A DNA stretch of 22,813 nt from JBFXAF01 sp050178915 (lineage in GTDB: Bacteria > Pseudomonadota > Alphaproteobacteria > Rhizobiales > Rhizobiaceae): NCBI GenBank assembly GCA_050178915.1, contig JBFXFO010000050.1:1-22813 (forward strand). Reading direction: 5' to 3'. Positions 1 to 7,359 of this stretch are shown here, in pieces (the first letter of the stretch is position 1; every line of letters starts with the position of its first letter). Made by a program: the position numbers and the translations under genes. The notes under the pieces are model-generated. The model made no database searches, had not been told where the DNA came from, and saw nothing but the letters and a program-made list of their open reading frames with translations.

Positions 1-40
1 CCGGTCCTTTTCTGTCCCGGCAGCGCAATGGGCTGGAGCG

Positions 41-919
41 TCAGCTGACGCGGCTCTTCTCGCCCTTGGCCAGCGCGATCTCGACCACCTGCAGCTTCGC
101 CGATGTCAGGCGCGACGGGAACATCGTGCGCAGCCTATCTTCGTGCACGGGGATGACGCGGCGGTTTTCGCCGCCTGCATCCTTCAGCATGGCGGCGCTG
201 GAGAACATCAGATTGTGCTGGCTGCCGACAGCAAGGCCGATCGGCACGATCTGCGGCTCGCCCGGGTCGAGGCCGGTCAGATTGTCGTAGGTGTAGATCA
301 GGTCGCCGGCGAAAACCCATGTGTCCTGGCTGTTGCGCGCGCCGTCATTGCGCACGGTGACATACATCGAGCCATAGGTATGGGTGTCGGCAGCCAGCCG
401 CACGTCGATGCCCGGCAGCACGTCGTCGCGGTCGCCATCGATGCAGATCATCCGGCCCTGTCTTGCCGCTTCCACCGCCTTCACGATGTCGGCCGGATCG
501 CCACCGCCGGTGAGGAAGCGATACTCCTTGCCGAGCGTCAGCGCCCACACCCATTTGTCCAGTTCGCGCTGCTGGATGTAGAATTTCGCGTTGGGGAACT
601 GGTCGATCGAGCCCATGTGGTCGAAATGCGCATGGGTGATGAGGACGCTGGTGATCTCCTCCGGCGTCACGCCACACTCGGCCAGCACTTCGCGCGGGCC
701 GTGATAGTTGGAGACACCATAGGCGTCGGCCAGCGCCTTGCCGAAGGCGACATGGTCGTAGCCGGTGTCGATCAGGATGGTCTCGCCCTTGCCCTTCAGG
801 AGCACGTAGCCATACGGCAGCTTGCGCGTGCTCTGATACATCGGGCCATAGAGCATGACGCTGAGCGGAAACTTCTCGACCGCCGCGTATTCCAGAACCC
901 AGATCGAATAGTCGGCCAT
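41..919 (-). CDS. MBL-fold metallo-hydrolase (N-acyl-homoserine-lactonase-like family)
   Basis: A 292-residue metallo-beta-lactamase-fold hydrolase. The di-zinc motif HAHFDH is at residues 96-101. Further ligands are likely His180 (in DTHTYG), Asp206 (in AGDLIY) and His259 (in IPVHED). The set is complete, so the enzyme should be active. There is no signal peptide, so it is probably cytoplasmic. Databases usually label this family N-acyl homoserine lactonase, but many members open other lactones or esters. The context (LacI regulator, dehydrogenases, decarboxylase) points to a catabolic lactonase rather than quorum quenching. The ATG at 919 has a good ribosome site (GGGAGAGAG). It is the second gene of a leftward pair, 19 nt after the unknown gene 939-1424, and probably shares the operator at 1472-1485. 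Family is confident; substrate is unknown. Confidence 0.9.
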   Translation of the reverse strand: MADYSIWVLEYAAVEKFPLSVMLYGPMYQSTRKLPYGYVLLKGKGETILIDTGYDHVAFGKALADAYGVSNYHGPREVLAECGVTPEEITSVLITHAHFDHMGSIDQFPNAKFYIQQRELDKWVWALTLGKEYRFLTGGGDPADIVKAVEAARQGRMICIDGDRDDVLPGIDVRLAADTHTYGSMYVTVRNDGARNSQDTWVFAGDLIYTYDNLTGLDPGEPQIVPIGLAVGSQHNLMFSSAAMLKDAGGENRRVIPVHEDRLRTMFPSRLTSAKLQVVEIALAKGEKSRVS

Positions 920-938
920 CGTCTCTCTCCCAGTCCCG

Positions 939-1424
939 TCAGGCGGCCTCGGCGCACGAAAAGGTCTGTCCCGGAGCGTGCGCGGCGCAACAGGACTGGC
1001 TCAGGTCGACCCAGTCGAAACCCGGCAGGATGCGCGCCGTGGCGCGCAGATGATCGGTGGCGGCGCTCAGGCGTCCGGCCAGCATTTCGCGCTCGATGTC
1101 GCCTGCCGCCGGTTTGAGGCAGAGCGCGGCGGTGTCGAGCGTCTGCGTCAGCGCTTCGACCGCGGCGTCGAGATGATGGCGGTGATGCGCGGCGTCGGAA
1201 GGCCGGCGCAGCGCGCGTGCATTGTCGGCAATCTCGCGCATGCGGTCGCGGGCGAGTTCCAGCGGGCCGGCGCAAAGCGCGGCCTGGCCGCGGCGGAGCA
1301 TGATCATGAGCGCGAAACCCGCGGCCTGCGTCAGCACCTGCTGCAGCGCTTCCTGCACAGGTCCGGCGGCGCTCACATAGGCGAGCACCGCGTCACTCAG
1401 ACGCTCGTCTGCAATGGCCTTCAC
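939..1424 (-). CDS. Hypothetical protein, Cys/His-bearing, helical
   Basis: A 161-residue protein that I do not recognise. It starts at a GTG (1424) with AGGAG about 9 nt upstream. The sequence is Ala/Leu-rich and looks almost entirely helical, without a signal peptide or clear membrane span. A histidine cluster (AAHHRHH) is near the middle. The C-terminus is cysteine-rich (QSCCAAH, then TFSC close to the end), so metal or cofactor binding is possible but unproven. It is the first gene of the leftward unit, 19 nt before the MBL hydrolase, and sits 48 bp from the operator at 1472-1485. That position suggests a role in the LacI-controlled pathway. The frame is supported by its start signal, its operon fit and the absence of a competing gene on the other strand. 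Confidence 0.72.
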   Translation of the reverse strand: MKAIADERLSDAVLAYVSAAGPVQEALQQVLTQAAGFALMIMLRRGQAALCAGPLELARDRMREIADNARALRRPSDAAHHRHHLDAAVEALTQTLDTAALCLKPAAGDIEREMLAGRLSAATDHLRATARILPGFDWVDLSQSCCAAHAPGQTFSCAEAA

Positions 1425-1471
1425 AGCCTTGGTCTCCTCCCATCACCCGGACGCGTGGCCCGGCACAGCGC

Positions 1472-1485
1472 TGATACCGGTAACA
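1472..1485. promoter_or_regulatory. Operator 1 of the LacI-family regulator
   Basis: TGATACCGGTAACA; on the minus strand this reads TGTTACCGGTATCA. It is a near-perfect palindrome centred on CCGG, of the kind known for GntR/IdnR-type LacI proteins. The identical 14-mer recurs at 2657-2670 and 7249-7262. It lies in the divergent space between the leftward unit (start 1424) and the regulator gene (start 1563), so it could control both and give autoregulation. Confidence 0.8.
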
Positions 1486-1562
1486 GGAGTGTGGGGGAAA
1501 TCAAGAGGACGGCTTGTGCTGACCGGCGGCGCAGCGTTGAATGAGAAGCCCAAGGGGAGACC

Positions 1563-2603
1563 ATGGACGAGCAGTCAGATTCGAAGAAGCGCATCCGCAG
1601 CGGCAGCGCGCGCATGCGCGACGTTGCCAAACGCGCCGGCGTTTCCACCATGACCGTGTCGCGTGCGCTGAACAGCTCCGGCAAGGTATCGGATGCAACG
1701 CGCGAGCGCGTGCTGCAGGCGGTGCGCGAGATCGGCTACCTGCCGAACCACCTCGCGAGCAGCCTGTCGTCCAACCGCTCGACCACCATCGGCCTGATCG
1801 TGCCCAGCATCGACAACTCCATCTACACGCAGACCATCAAGGGTCTCTCCGACGTCATCCGCCGCTCCGGTTTCCAGCTGATGATCGCGGAATGCGGCTA
1901 CGACCCGACCGAGGAAGAGGAACTGATCACAACCTTCCTCGCGCACCGCGTCAGCGGACTGGTGCTGCACAACACCGAGCATACGCCGGAGGCGGTGGCG
2001 CAGATCCGCAAATCCAACGTGCCGGTGGTCGAAAACGGCAATATTCCCGCCGATCCGGTGGATATGGCGGTCAGCTACTCGAACCGCGATGCGGCCATGT
2101 CGATGACGCTGCACCTGGCGCGACTGGGCTACAAGAAGATCGCCTTCGCCAGCCTCTATTCGGTCCACAACGACCGCTCGCGCGACCGCATCGAAGGTTA
2201 TTGCGCGGCGCTGCGGTCGCTCGGACGGCCGGTGGAGCCGCGCCTGATGGTGGAGACCGCGCGCGGTCTCGGCGCCGGCGCGGATGCGGTGGCGCGCATC
2301 ATGCAGACGGCGCCGGACGTCGACGCGCTGTTCTGCGCCGGCGACGTGCTGGCGCCCGGCGCCGTGTTCGAATGCCAGAAGCGCGGCTGGGCGGTGCCCG
2401 AGCGCATCGCCATAGCCAGCTTCGACGATGTCGATCTCCTGCGCCACATCGTACCGGCCGTCACCACGCTGCGGCTGCCGCGCTACGAGATCGGAGAACG
2501 CTCGGCGCAGATGCTGCTCAGCCGCATCATCGACGGCGCCAGCCATCTGCGCGGCAGCGTGGTCGATCTCAAATTCGAAGTCATCCAGCGCGAAAGCGCC
2601 TGA
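1563..2603 (+). CDS. LacI-family transcriptional regulator (GntR/IdnR-like)
   Basis: A 346-residue repressor-type protein. The N-terminal helix-turn-helix spans about residues 18-38 (MRDVAKRAGVSTMTVSRALN). The hinge helix region follows at about 60-70 (YLPNHLASSLS), then a periplasmic-binding-protein-like effector domain from about 75 to the end. The N-terminal half and the segment around AVFECQKRGWAVPE resemble E. coli GntR, which fits the GntR-type operator found three times here. The ATG at 1563 is chosen for its AAGGGGAG ribosome site. A few charged residues precede the DNA-binding helix, normal for the family. It likely represses the flanking catabolic units and perhaps itself. The inducer is unknown, though relatives bind sugar acids. 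Confidence 0.95.
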   Translation: MDEQSDSKKRIRSGSARMRDVAKRAGVSTMTVSRALNSSGKVSDATRERVLQAVREIGYLPNHLASSLSSNRSTTIGLIVPSIDNSIYTQTIKGLSDVIRRSGFQLMIAECGYDPTEEEELITTFLAHRVSGLVLHNTEHTPEAVAQIRKSNVPVVENGNIPADPVDMAVSYSNRDAAMSMTLHLARLGYKKIAFASLYSVHNDRSRDRIEGYCAALRSLGRPVEPRLMVETARGLGAGADAVARIMQTAPDVDALFCAGDVLAPGAVFECQKRGWAVPERIAIASFDDVDLLRHIVPAVTTLRLPRYEIGERSAQMLLSRIIDGASHLRGSVVDLKFEVIQRESA

Positions 2604-2619
2604 CCAACACCGGCCCGTG

Positions 2620-2649
2620 TTGCGTAGCGCCGGATGCTGTGCCAATAAT
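2620..2649 (+). promoter_or_regulatory. Candidate sigma-70 promoter for the SDR/MBL pair
   Basis: TTGCGT at 2620-2625 and AATAAT at 2644-2649 are separated by 18 bp. Transcription would start near 2656, which places operator 2 (2657-2670) directly over the start site, a classical repression geometry. The -10 matches five of six consensus bases and the -35 is weak. Prediction by eye only. Confidence 0.45.
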
Positions 2650-2656
2650 CGCCCAC

Positions 2657-2670
2657 TGTTACCGGTATCA
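2657..2670. promoter_or_regulatory. Operator 2 of the LacI-family regulator
   Basis: TGTTACCGGTATCA, identical to operators 1 (minus strand) and 3. It lies in the 176-bp gap after the regulator gene and 110 bp before the SDR start. It falls just downstream of a plausible -10 element at 2644-2649. Occupancy should block transcription of the SDR/MBL pair. Confidence 0.82.
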
Positions 2671-2779
2671 CTGGATGCCGATTTTTCACGGACGAAAAAG
2701 TCTTGGCCGTATCCGCATCTCCCCACCGCCGGCGTCGGCCTGTGTCCAGGACGTGCCGCACGCTTCGTGAGAGCCGCGC

Positions 2780-3604
2780 ATGCGCGCGATGACAGCGGCG
2801 GGACTCGAAGGGCAGGCGAGGGCGCTTGACGGCCGTGCCGCGCTGATCACCGGCTCGACCGACGGGCTCGGCTTGGCCATGGCCGAAGCTCTTGCGCGCG
2901 CCGGCTGCAACGTCGTGCTCAACGGCCTGACGGAGGCAGACGAGATCGTGCCGAAATGCGAGGCGCTGGCTGCCGACCATGGCGTTTCGGCGACCTACTG
3001 CCGCGCCGATGTCTCCACGAGCGCGGGCGTCGAAGGTCTTGTGCTGGCGGCGCAGGCCGCCGTCGGCAAGGTGGACATCCTCGTCAACAACGCCGTGGTC
3101 CGGCATTTCGCCCCGATCACGGAACTCGAGCCGGGCGATTGGGACGCCGCGCTGGCGGTCAATCTGTCCGCCGCCTTCCATGCCACGCGGCTGCTGCTTC
3201 CGGCGATGCGCGAGACCAATTACGGGCGCATCTTCAACCTCACTTCGGTCTACGGCCTGCGTGGCACGGTGGATCGTGTCGGCTATGTCACGACCAAGGC
3301 GGCGCTGCTCGGGCTGACGCGCTCGGTCGCGCTGGAGAACCTCGATTTCGACGTGACCTGCCACGGCATCTGTCCCGGTTCGGTGCTCACACCGGGCACG
3401 GAGGAACGCATCGTGCGGCTGATGCGCGACCGCGGCGTCGATCGCGATACCGCTGAGCGCGCCTTCCTCGAAGGCAAACAGCCGGGCGGGCATTTCGTTT
3501 CCGCCGAAAGCGTCACCGACCTGCTCATCTTCCTGTGCGGGCCGATCGCGCGGGACATGACCGGCTCGGTGCTGCCGGTGGAAGCCGGCTGGCTCGCAAG
3601 CTGA
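2780..3604 (+). CDS. SDR-family oxidoreductase, 3-hydroxybutyrate-dehydrogenase-like
   Basis: A 274-residue classical short-chain dehydrogenase. The cofactor motif TGSTDGLG is at 24-31 and the catalytic residues are Ser156, Tyr169 and Lys173 (YVTTK). The overall pattern resembles D-3-hydroxybutyrate dehydrogenases: NLSAAFHATR, CHGICPGSVLTPGTEE, a KQP segment late in the protein and PVEAGWLAS at the end. It probably oxidises a hydroxy acid with NAD+. The usual NNAG motif reads NNAV (103-106), a small departure. The start is uncertain: ATG 2780 and ATG 2789 are in frame and neither has a strong ribosome site. The family core begins near residue 17. It is followed after 29 nt by a second MBL hydrolase, likely co-transcribed from the promoter/operator at 2620-2670. 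Confidence 0.92.
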   Translation: MRAMTAAGLEGQARALDGRAALITGSTDGLGLAMAEALARAGCNVVLNGLTEADEIVPKCEALAADHGVSATYCRADVSTSAGVEGLVLAAQAAVGKVDILVNNAVVRHFAPITELEPGDWDAALAVNLSAAFHATRLLLPAMRETNYGRIFNLTSVYGLRGTVDRVGYVTTKAALLGLTRSVALENLDFDVTCHGICPGSVLTPGTEERIVRLMRDRGVDRDTAERAFLEGKQPGGHFVSAESVTDLLIFLCGPIARDMTGSVLPVEAGWLAS

Positions 3605-3633
3605 TACTGTCGCTGGTCGAAGGGAGAGGACAG

Positions 3634-4425
3634 GTGACGGACAGCTACGACATTTTCGCCATTCGTTATGGCCACCATCACGAGCGCAGCGCAGCCGACA
3701 ACATGATCGGCGGCGACCCTCATGAAGGGCCGATGCCGCTCGATTATTTTGTCTGGGCGATCGTCGGGGAGAAGCGCACCTTCGTGCTCGACACCGGCTT
3801 CGACGCCAAGGTGGGCAAGCAGCGCAACCGCCAGCTGCTGCGGCCGGTGGGCGAGGGGCTGAAGATGGTCGGGATCGATCCGGACACGGTCGAGGACGTG
3901 ATCCTCTCGCACCTCCACTTCGACCACAGCGGCAACCACGATCTGTTTCCGCGCGCGCGCTACCACGTTCAGGATGCCGAGATGGCCTACTGCACCGGCC
4001 GCTGCATGTGCCACGCCTACCTGCGCCAGCCCTTCGCCTATGAGGACGTGGCGTCGATGGTCAAAAAGGTCTTCGACGGTCGCGTGGCGTTCCATGACGG
4101 CGAGTCGCAGATTGCGCCGAACCTTACCGTGCATCGCGTCGGCGGGCATTCGCGCGGCCTGCAGGTGGTGCGGGTGAAGACGCGGCGCGGCTGGGTGGTG
4201 CTCGGCTCGGACGCCGCGCACCTCTATGCCAATTTCGAAAAGAACGTGCCGTTCCCGGTGCTGGAGAGCGCCAGCGACCAGCTCGCCGGCTACGACACCA
4301 TGCGCCGGCTCGCCTCCTCGCCGTCGCATGTCATTCCGGGGCACGACCCGCTGGTGCTCGAACGCTATCCGGCGCTGCTCGACGGCGTGCACGACATCGT
4401 GCGTCTCGACGTCGATCCAAAGTAG
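3634..4425 (+). CDS. MBL-fold metallo-hydrolase (lactonase-like), second copy
   Basis: A 263-residue metallo-beta-lactamase-fold protein. HLHFDH is at 93-98; His172 (GGHSRG), Asp193 (GSDAAH) and His237 (PGHDPL) complete a di-zinc site. The frame is open further upstream (to 3535), but the GTG at 3634 is the best start because AGGGAGAGGA lies just before it and it avoids overlap with the SDR. It belongs to the same broad lactonase-like family as the protein at 41-919 but is clearly divergent from it, so the two probably act on different esters or lactones. It is the second gene of the SDR unit and converges with the leftward trio, with only 34 bp between stops. Confidence 0.9.
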   Translation: MTDSYDIFAIRYGHHHERSAADNMIGGDPHEGPMPLDYFVWAIVGEKRTFVLDTGFDAKVGKQRNRQLLRPVGEGLKMVGIDPDTVEDVILSHLHFDHSGNHDLFPRARYHVQDAEMAYCTGRCMCHAYLRQPFAYEDVASMVKKVFDGRVAFHDGESQIAPNLTVHRVGGHSRGLQVVRVKTRRGWVVLGSDAAHLYANFEKNVPFPVLESASDQLAGYDTMRRLASSPSHVIPGHDPLVLERYPALLDGVHDIVRLDVDPK

Positions 4426-4459
4426 GAGAAGCGGCTGAGGGACAGGCAGCGGTCGCCCG

Positions 4460-4870
4460 TCAACCCTTGGCTGCCGACGCTTCCTGATCGATTTCGGCGA
4501 AGACTGCCTGTGCCGATTTCATCGCATCGAGCGAGGCCGGTGCGCCGCAATAGATCGCGCCCTGCAGGATGATCTCGACGATCTCATCCCTGGTGACGCC
4601 GTTGTTCAGCGCGCCGCGCAGATGCAGCTTCAACTCGGCCTGGCGGTTCAACGCCATGATCATGCCGAGGTTGAGCACGCTGCGCAGCTTGCGCTCCAGC
4701 CCCGGACGCGACCAGATCTCGCCCCAGCACCATTCGGTGATCAGTTTCTGCAGCGGCGCGGAGACATCGTCTGCGGCCGCCAGCGAACGCGACACGTAGG
4801 CGTCGCCGAGAACCTCGCGCCTGATCTTCAGGCCCTTGTCGAACTGTTCAGTCTGGAATTCCGCGCGCAT
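4460..4870 (-). CDS. Carboxymuconolactone decarboxylase family protein (PcaC-like)
   Basis: A 136-residue AhpD/CMD-fold protein close in length and sequence to PcaC, the 4-carboxymuconolactone decarboxylase of the protocatechuate pathway. Family landmarks are WGEIWSRPGLERK (49-61), MALNRQAELKLHLRGALNNGVTRDEI (72-97) and AIYCGAP (105-111). His83 lies in the likely active site. It lacks the CxxC of peroxidase-type AhpD proteins, so decarboxylase or isomerase chemistry fits better. The ATG at 4870 has AAAGGAAAAG upstream. It is the last gene of a leftward trio, 26 nt after the MmgE/PrpD gene. No other protocatechuate gene is nearby, so the substrate is probably a carboxylated lactone or oxo acid other than the classical one. 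Confidence 0.92.
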   Translation of the reverse strand: MRAEFQTEQFDKGLKIRREVLGDAYVSRSLAAADDVSAPLQKLITEWCWGEIWSRPGLERKLRSVLNLGMIMALNRQAELKLHLRGALNNGVTRDEIVEIILQGAIYCGAPASLDAMKSAQAVFAEIDQEASAAKG

Positions 4871-4896
4871 GTCTTTTCCTTTCGGTCGATGATGGT

Positions 4897-6240
4897 TCAG
4901 GCCGGACGCGTCAGCCGCATGAGCGCGCCGGCGTCGTCGTCCGCCTCGATGGTCCAGAGACGTTCGAGCAGCCGGTCGGGGGCAATACGCGGGCTGCCAT
5001 AGGCGGCCAGGGACTGGAACTTCGCGACCAGATCCGCATCACTCATCGGCCGCGCAAGGCTGCCGCTGGCCTGTGCAATCGTGCGTTCGAGCCGGGTCCC
5101 GTCGGTCAGCATGACGATGACGTGGGCGCTTTCCACCGGCATCGTCGCGTCTACCTCGACCGCCGCAACGCGCTCGCGCAGCGCCAGGACGGCAGGATCG
5201 GCGACGGCGGCGTCGTTGAAGTCGGCAATTCCGGCCGAGCCGCGCAGCAGCGCGACGGCGGTGGCGTGCTGCGCGCTCACCTGTGCCTCGCGGCCAGTGG
5301 TGACGGCCGGCCGGTCGGTGCGCGCTTTGAGCAGCGGATTGCCGCGAATGGTGATGCGCTCGACCTTGCCAGCGTCGAAGGCAGGATCGCGCGCGAGGTC
5401 GAGTGCAGCATCAAGCACCGGGTTCAGCACCACGCCGCAGGGGTAGGGCTTGAACATGTTGCGCACCAGTTCCCAGCGCTCGCCGAGGCCATCGGTGATC
5501 GCCGACAGGTTGGCGTTCTCGCCCAGCACGCTGAGGAAGCCACGCGGTCCTTCGAGCGGCTGCGGCGGTCCCTCCACGCCGTTCAGCGCCATCAGCGCGG
5601 CGATGATGCCGTTGCGCGCCGCGTTGCCGACGCTGACGCTCTTGGCCATGAAGCCGAGCGTCTCGACCAGCCCGGCGGCCTGCGCCGAGGCATTGCCGAG
5701 CGCCCAGAGCATCTGCCTGTTGTCGAGCCCGAGCAGCTTGCTGGCCGCGGCGGCTGCGCCGAACACGCCGCAGGTCGATGTGATGTGCCAGCCGCGATCG
5801 TAGTGGCGCGGCGAAACCGCATTGCCGATGCGGCACTCGACCTCGACGCCGAGCACGAAGGCGTGCAGCAGTTCGGCGCCGCTGATCTTCAGCTGCTCGG
5901 CCAGCGCAAAGACCGCGGGCGCGACCGGCGCGGTCGGATGGATGATCGTACCGGCATGCGTGTCGTCGAAGTCGAAGACATTCAGTGCGACGGCGTTGAG
6001 GAACGCAGCCGTCGGCATGTCGGTGCGGCCGGCATGGCCGATGACTGTCGCCGTCGGTGCTCCGGCAAAGGGCTTGAGCGTCTGCGCCAGCTGCAGCACA
6101 GCCTGGTCGCCGGCGCCGCCGAGCGCTGTGCCGAAGCCGTTGAGAAGGGAGCGCACGGCCTGTCCGCGGATCGCCGCCGGAACGTCATTCCAGCGCGACG
6201 CCACCACGAAATCGGCCAGCTGCCGCGACAGATCGTTCAT
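4897..6240 (-). CDS. MmgE/PrpD family protein
   Basis: A 447-residue member of the MmgE/PrpD family, which includes 2-methylcitrate dehydratase, cis-aconitate decarboxylase and iminodisuccinate epimerase. The all-helical first domain (about 1-260) contains FDFDDTHAGTIIHPTAPVAPA (70-90), the conserved D-D-T-H segment near the active site. The alpha/beta second domain begins near 265 after MFKPYPCGVVLNPVLDA. The length is normal. The exact reaction cannot be told from sequence; dehydration, isomerisation or decarboxylation of a tricarboxylate-like acid is typical. The start at ATG 6240 is preceded only by a weak GGGTGG. It is the middle gene of the leftward trio, 31 nt after the dehydrogenase gene. 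Confidence 0.92.
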   Translation of the reverse strand: MNDLSRQLADFVVASRWNDVPAAIRGQAVRSLLNGFGTALGGAGDQAVLQLAQTLKPFAGAPTATVIGHAGRTDMPTAAFLNAVALNVFDFDDTHAGTIIHPTAPVAPAVFALAEQLKISGAELLHAFVLGVEVECRIGNAVSPRHYDRGWHITSTCGVFGAAAAASKLLGLDNRQMLWALGNASAQAAGLVETLGFMAKSVSVGNAARNGIIAALMALNGVEGPPQPLEGPRGFLSVLGENANLSAITDGLGERWELVRNMFKPYPCGVVLNPVLDAALDLARDPAFDAGKVERITIRGNPLLKARTDRPAVTTGREAQVSAQHATAVALLRGSAGIADFNDAAVADPAVLALRERVAAVEVDATMPVESAHVIVMLTDGTRLERTIAQASGSLARPMSDADLVAKFQSLAAYGSPRIAPDRLLERLWTIEADDDAGALMRLTRPA

Positions 6241-6271
6241 CGAGCCACCCGCAACTTGGTCGAGACCGGCG

Positions 6272-7186
6272 CTACTTGTCGCCGGTCGCGGACTTGCCGC
6301 GCACGGTCACGCCGGCCCATTCCTCAATCGGGCGGATGATCTCGGTCAGGTCGGCGCCGGGGCCGAAACGGCCCTTGGTGACGTTGATCAGCTGGCGCAC
6401 GGCGGAGCCGACGAACATCGGCACGCCGAGCGCGTCGCCTTCCTCGAGGCAAAGGCGGATGTCCTTTGATGACAGGCCGACGCCGAAGCCGAAGTCGAAG
6501 CTGCGGCTCAGCACGAATTTCGGGATCTTGTCCGTCGTCGCGTTGGAGCGGCCGGTGCCGGCGTTGATCGCTTCCAGCATGATGTCGGGATCCAGCCCGG
6601 CCTTGGCGCCGAGCACCAGCGCTTCCGACGAGATCGCCAGCGCGGTGACGGACAGCAGATTGTTGATCACCTTCAGCATCTGCGCCAGCCCCGGCTCGGC
6701 GCCGACATAGAAGGTCTTGCCGAGGTGCTGCAGAATCGGCTCGATCTCGGCGAAGACATCCTTGTCGCAGGCCGCCATCAGCGCCAGCGTACCTTTCTCG
6801 GCGCCCGCCACACCACCGCTCACCGGGCAATCGACGAGGCTTTTGCCCTTCTCCTTGAGGCCCGCCGCGACCTTGCGCTCGACGCGCGGGCCGGTGGTCG
6901 AAAGGTCGATGACGACGCGCACCCTGCCGCCATCGGCGATGCCGTTGGGGCCGATCGCCACCGACTCCACAACCTCCGGCGTCGGCAGCGAGAGGAACAC
7001 GACATCGGCCGCTGTGGCGAGGCCCGTGGGTCCGTCGGCTGATTTCGCGCCCTGTGCGACCAGCGCCGCTACGATCTCGGCGTTGGTGTCATGCACCGTC
7101 ACCGAGTAACCGGCCGCCAGCAGCCGGCTCACCATCGGTGCGCCCATGCGGCCTACGCCCGAAAAACCCAGAGCCGGTTGCGCCAT
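6272..7186 (-). CDS. NAD(P)-dependent beta-hydroxyacid dehydrogenase (3-hydroxyisobutyrate dehydrogenase family)
   Basis: A 304-residue member of the 3-hydroxyisobutyrate / tartronate-semialdehyde reductase family. It has the Rossmann motif GFSGVGRMGAPM (7-18), the substrate-binding DCPVSGG (119-125) and the catalytic lysine Lys172 in KVINNLL. The helical C-terminal dimer domain contains GRSNATTDKIP and ends near 290. The start is ATG 7186, which has AAGGAG 6 nt upstream and puts the glycine motif at the usual distance; an upstream in-frame ATG at 7222 lacks this. It is the first gene of the leftward trio, with operator 3 at 7249-7262, 62 bp upstream. It probably interconverts a hydroxy acid and its semialdehyde. 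Confidence 0.94.
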   Translation of the reverse strand: MAQPALGFSGVGRMGAPMVSRLLAAGYSVTVHDTNAEIVAALVAQGAKSADGPTGLATAADVVFLSLPTPEVVESVAIGPNGIADGGRVRVVIDLSTTGPRVERKVAAGLKEKGKSLVDCPVSGGVAGAEKGTLALMAACDKDVFAEIEPILQHLGKTFYVGAEPGLAQMLKVINNLLSVTALAISSEALVLGAKAGLDPDIMLEAINAGTGRSNATTDKIPKFVLSRSFDFGFGVGLSSKDIRLCLEEGDALGVPMFVGSAVRQLINVTKGRFGPGADLTEIIRPIEEWAGVTVRGKSATGDK

Positions 7187-7248
7187 CACGCTTCTCCTTT
7201 GCGGTGTTGCAGCCAGTTGCACCCGTGGAAAGCCGAAAGCAAGCGAAA

Positions 7249-7262
7249 TGTTACCGGTATCA
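7249..7262. promoter_or_regulatory. Operator 3 of the LacI-family regulator
   Basis: TGTTACCGGTATCA, the third identical copy; the next base (G) is also shared with operator 1 read on the minus strand. It lies 62 bp upstream of the dehydrogenase start at 7186 and about 4.6 kb from the regulator gene. This links the leftward trio to the same regulon. I could not identify convincing -35/-10 boxes for it. Confidence 0.82.
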
Positions 7263-7359
7263 GGAAGCCTGGCCGACGGGAGTCGAGCACCCTTCGACGG
7301 TATCTGCCAAGACTGTGAGAGGTCGGGAAAACCGTTCCACGCTTCGCTGAAACTTTGGA

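Noticed and set aside
41..919. Quorum-quenching acyl-homoserine lactonase
   Set aside because: The fold and zinc ligands fit, but this family has many other lactone substrates and the gene is in a catabolic regulon, so the specific function was not called.
4460..4870. Classical protocatechuate pathway (pcaC)
   Set aside because: The protein resembles PcaC, but no pcaB, pcaD, pcaG/H, pcaI/J or pcaQ-like gene is present in the window, so the symbol was withheld.
5122..6339. A 405-residue plus-strand frame opposite the MmgE/PrpD gene
   Set aside because: Antisense shadow of a clearly recognised gene, with low-complexity Arg/Ala-rich composition.
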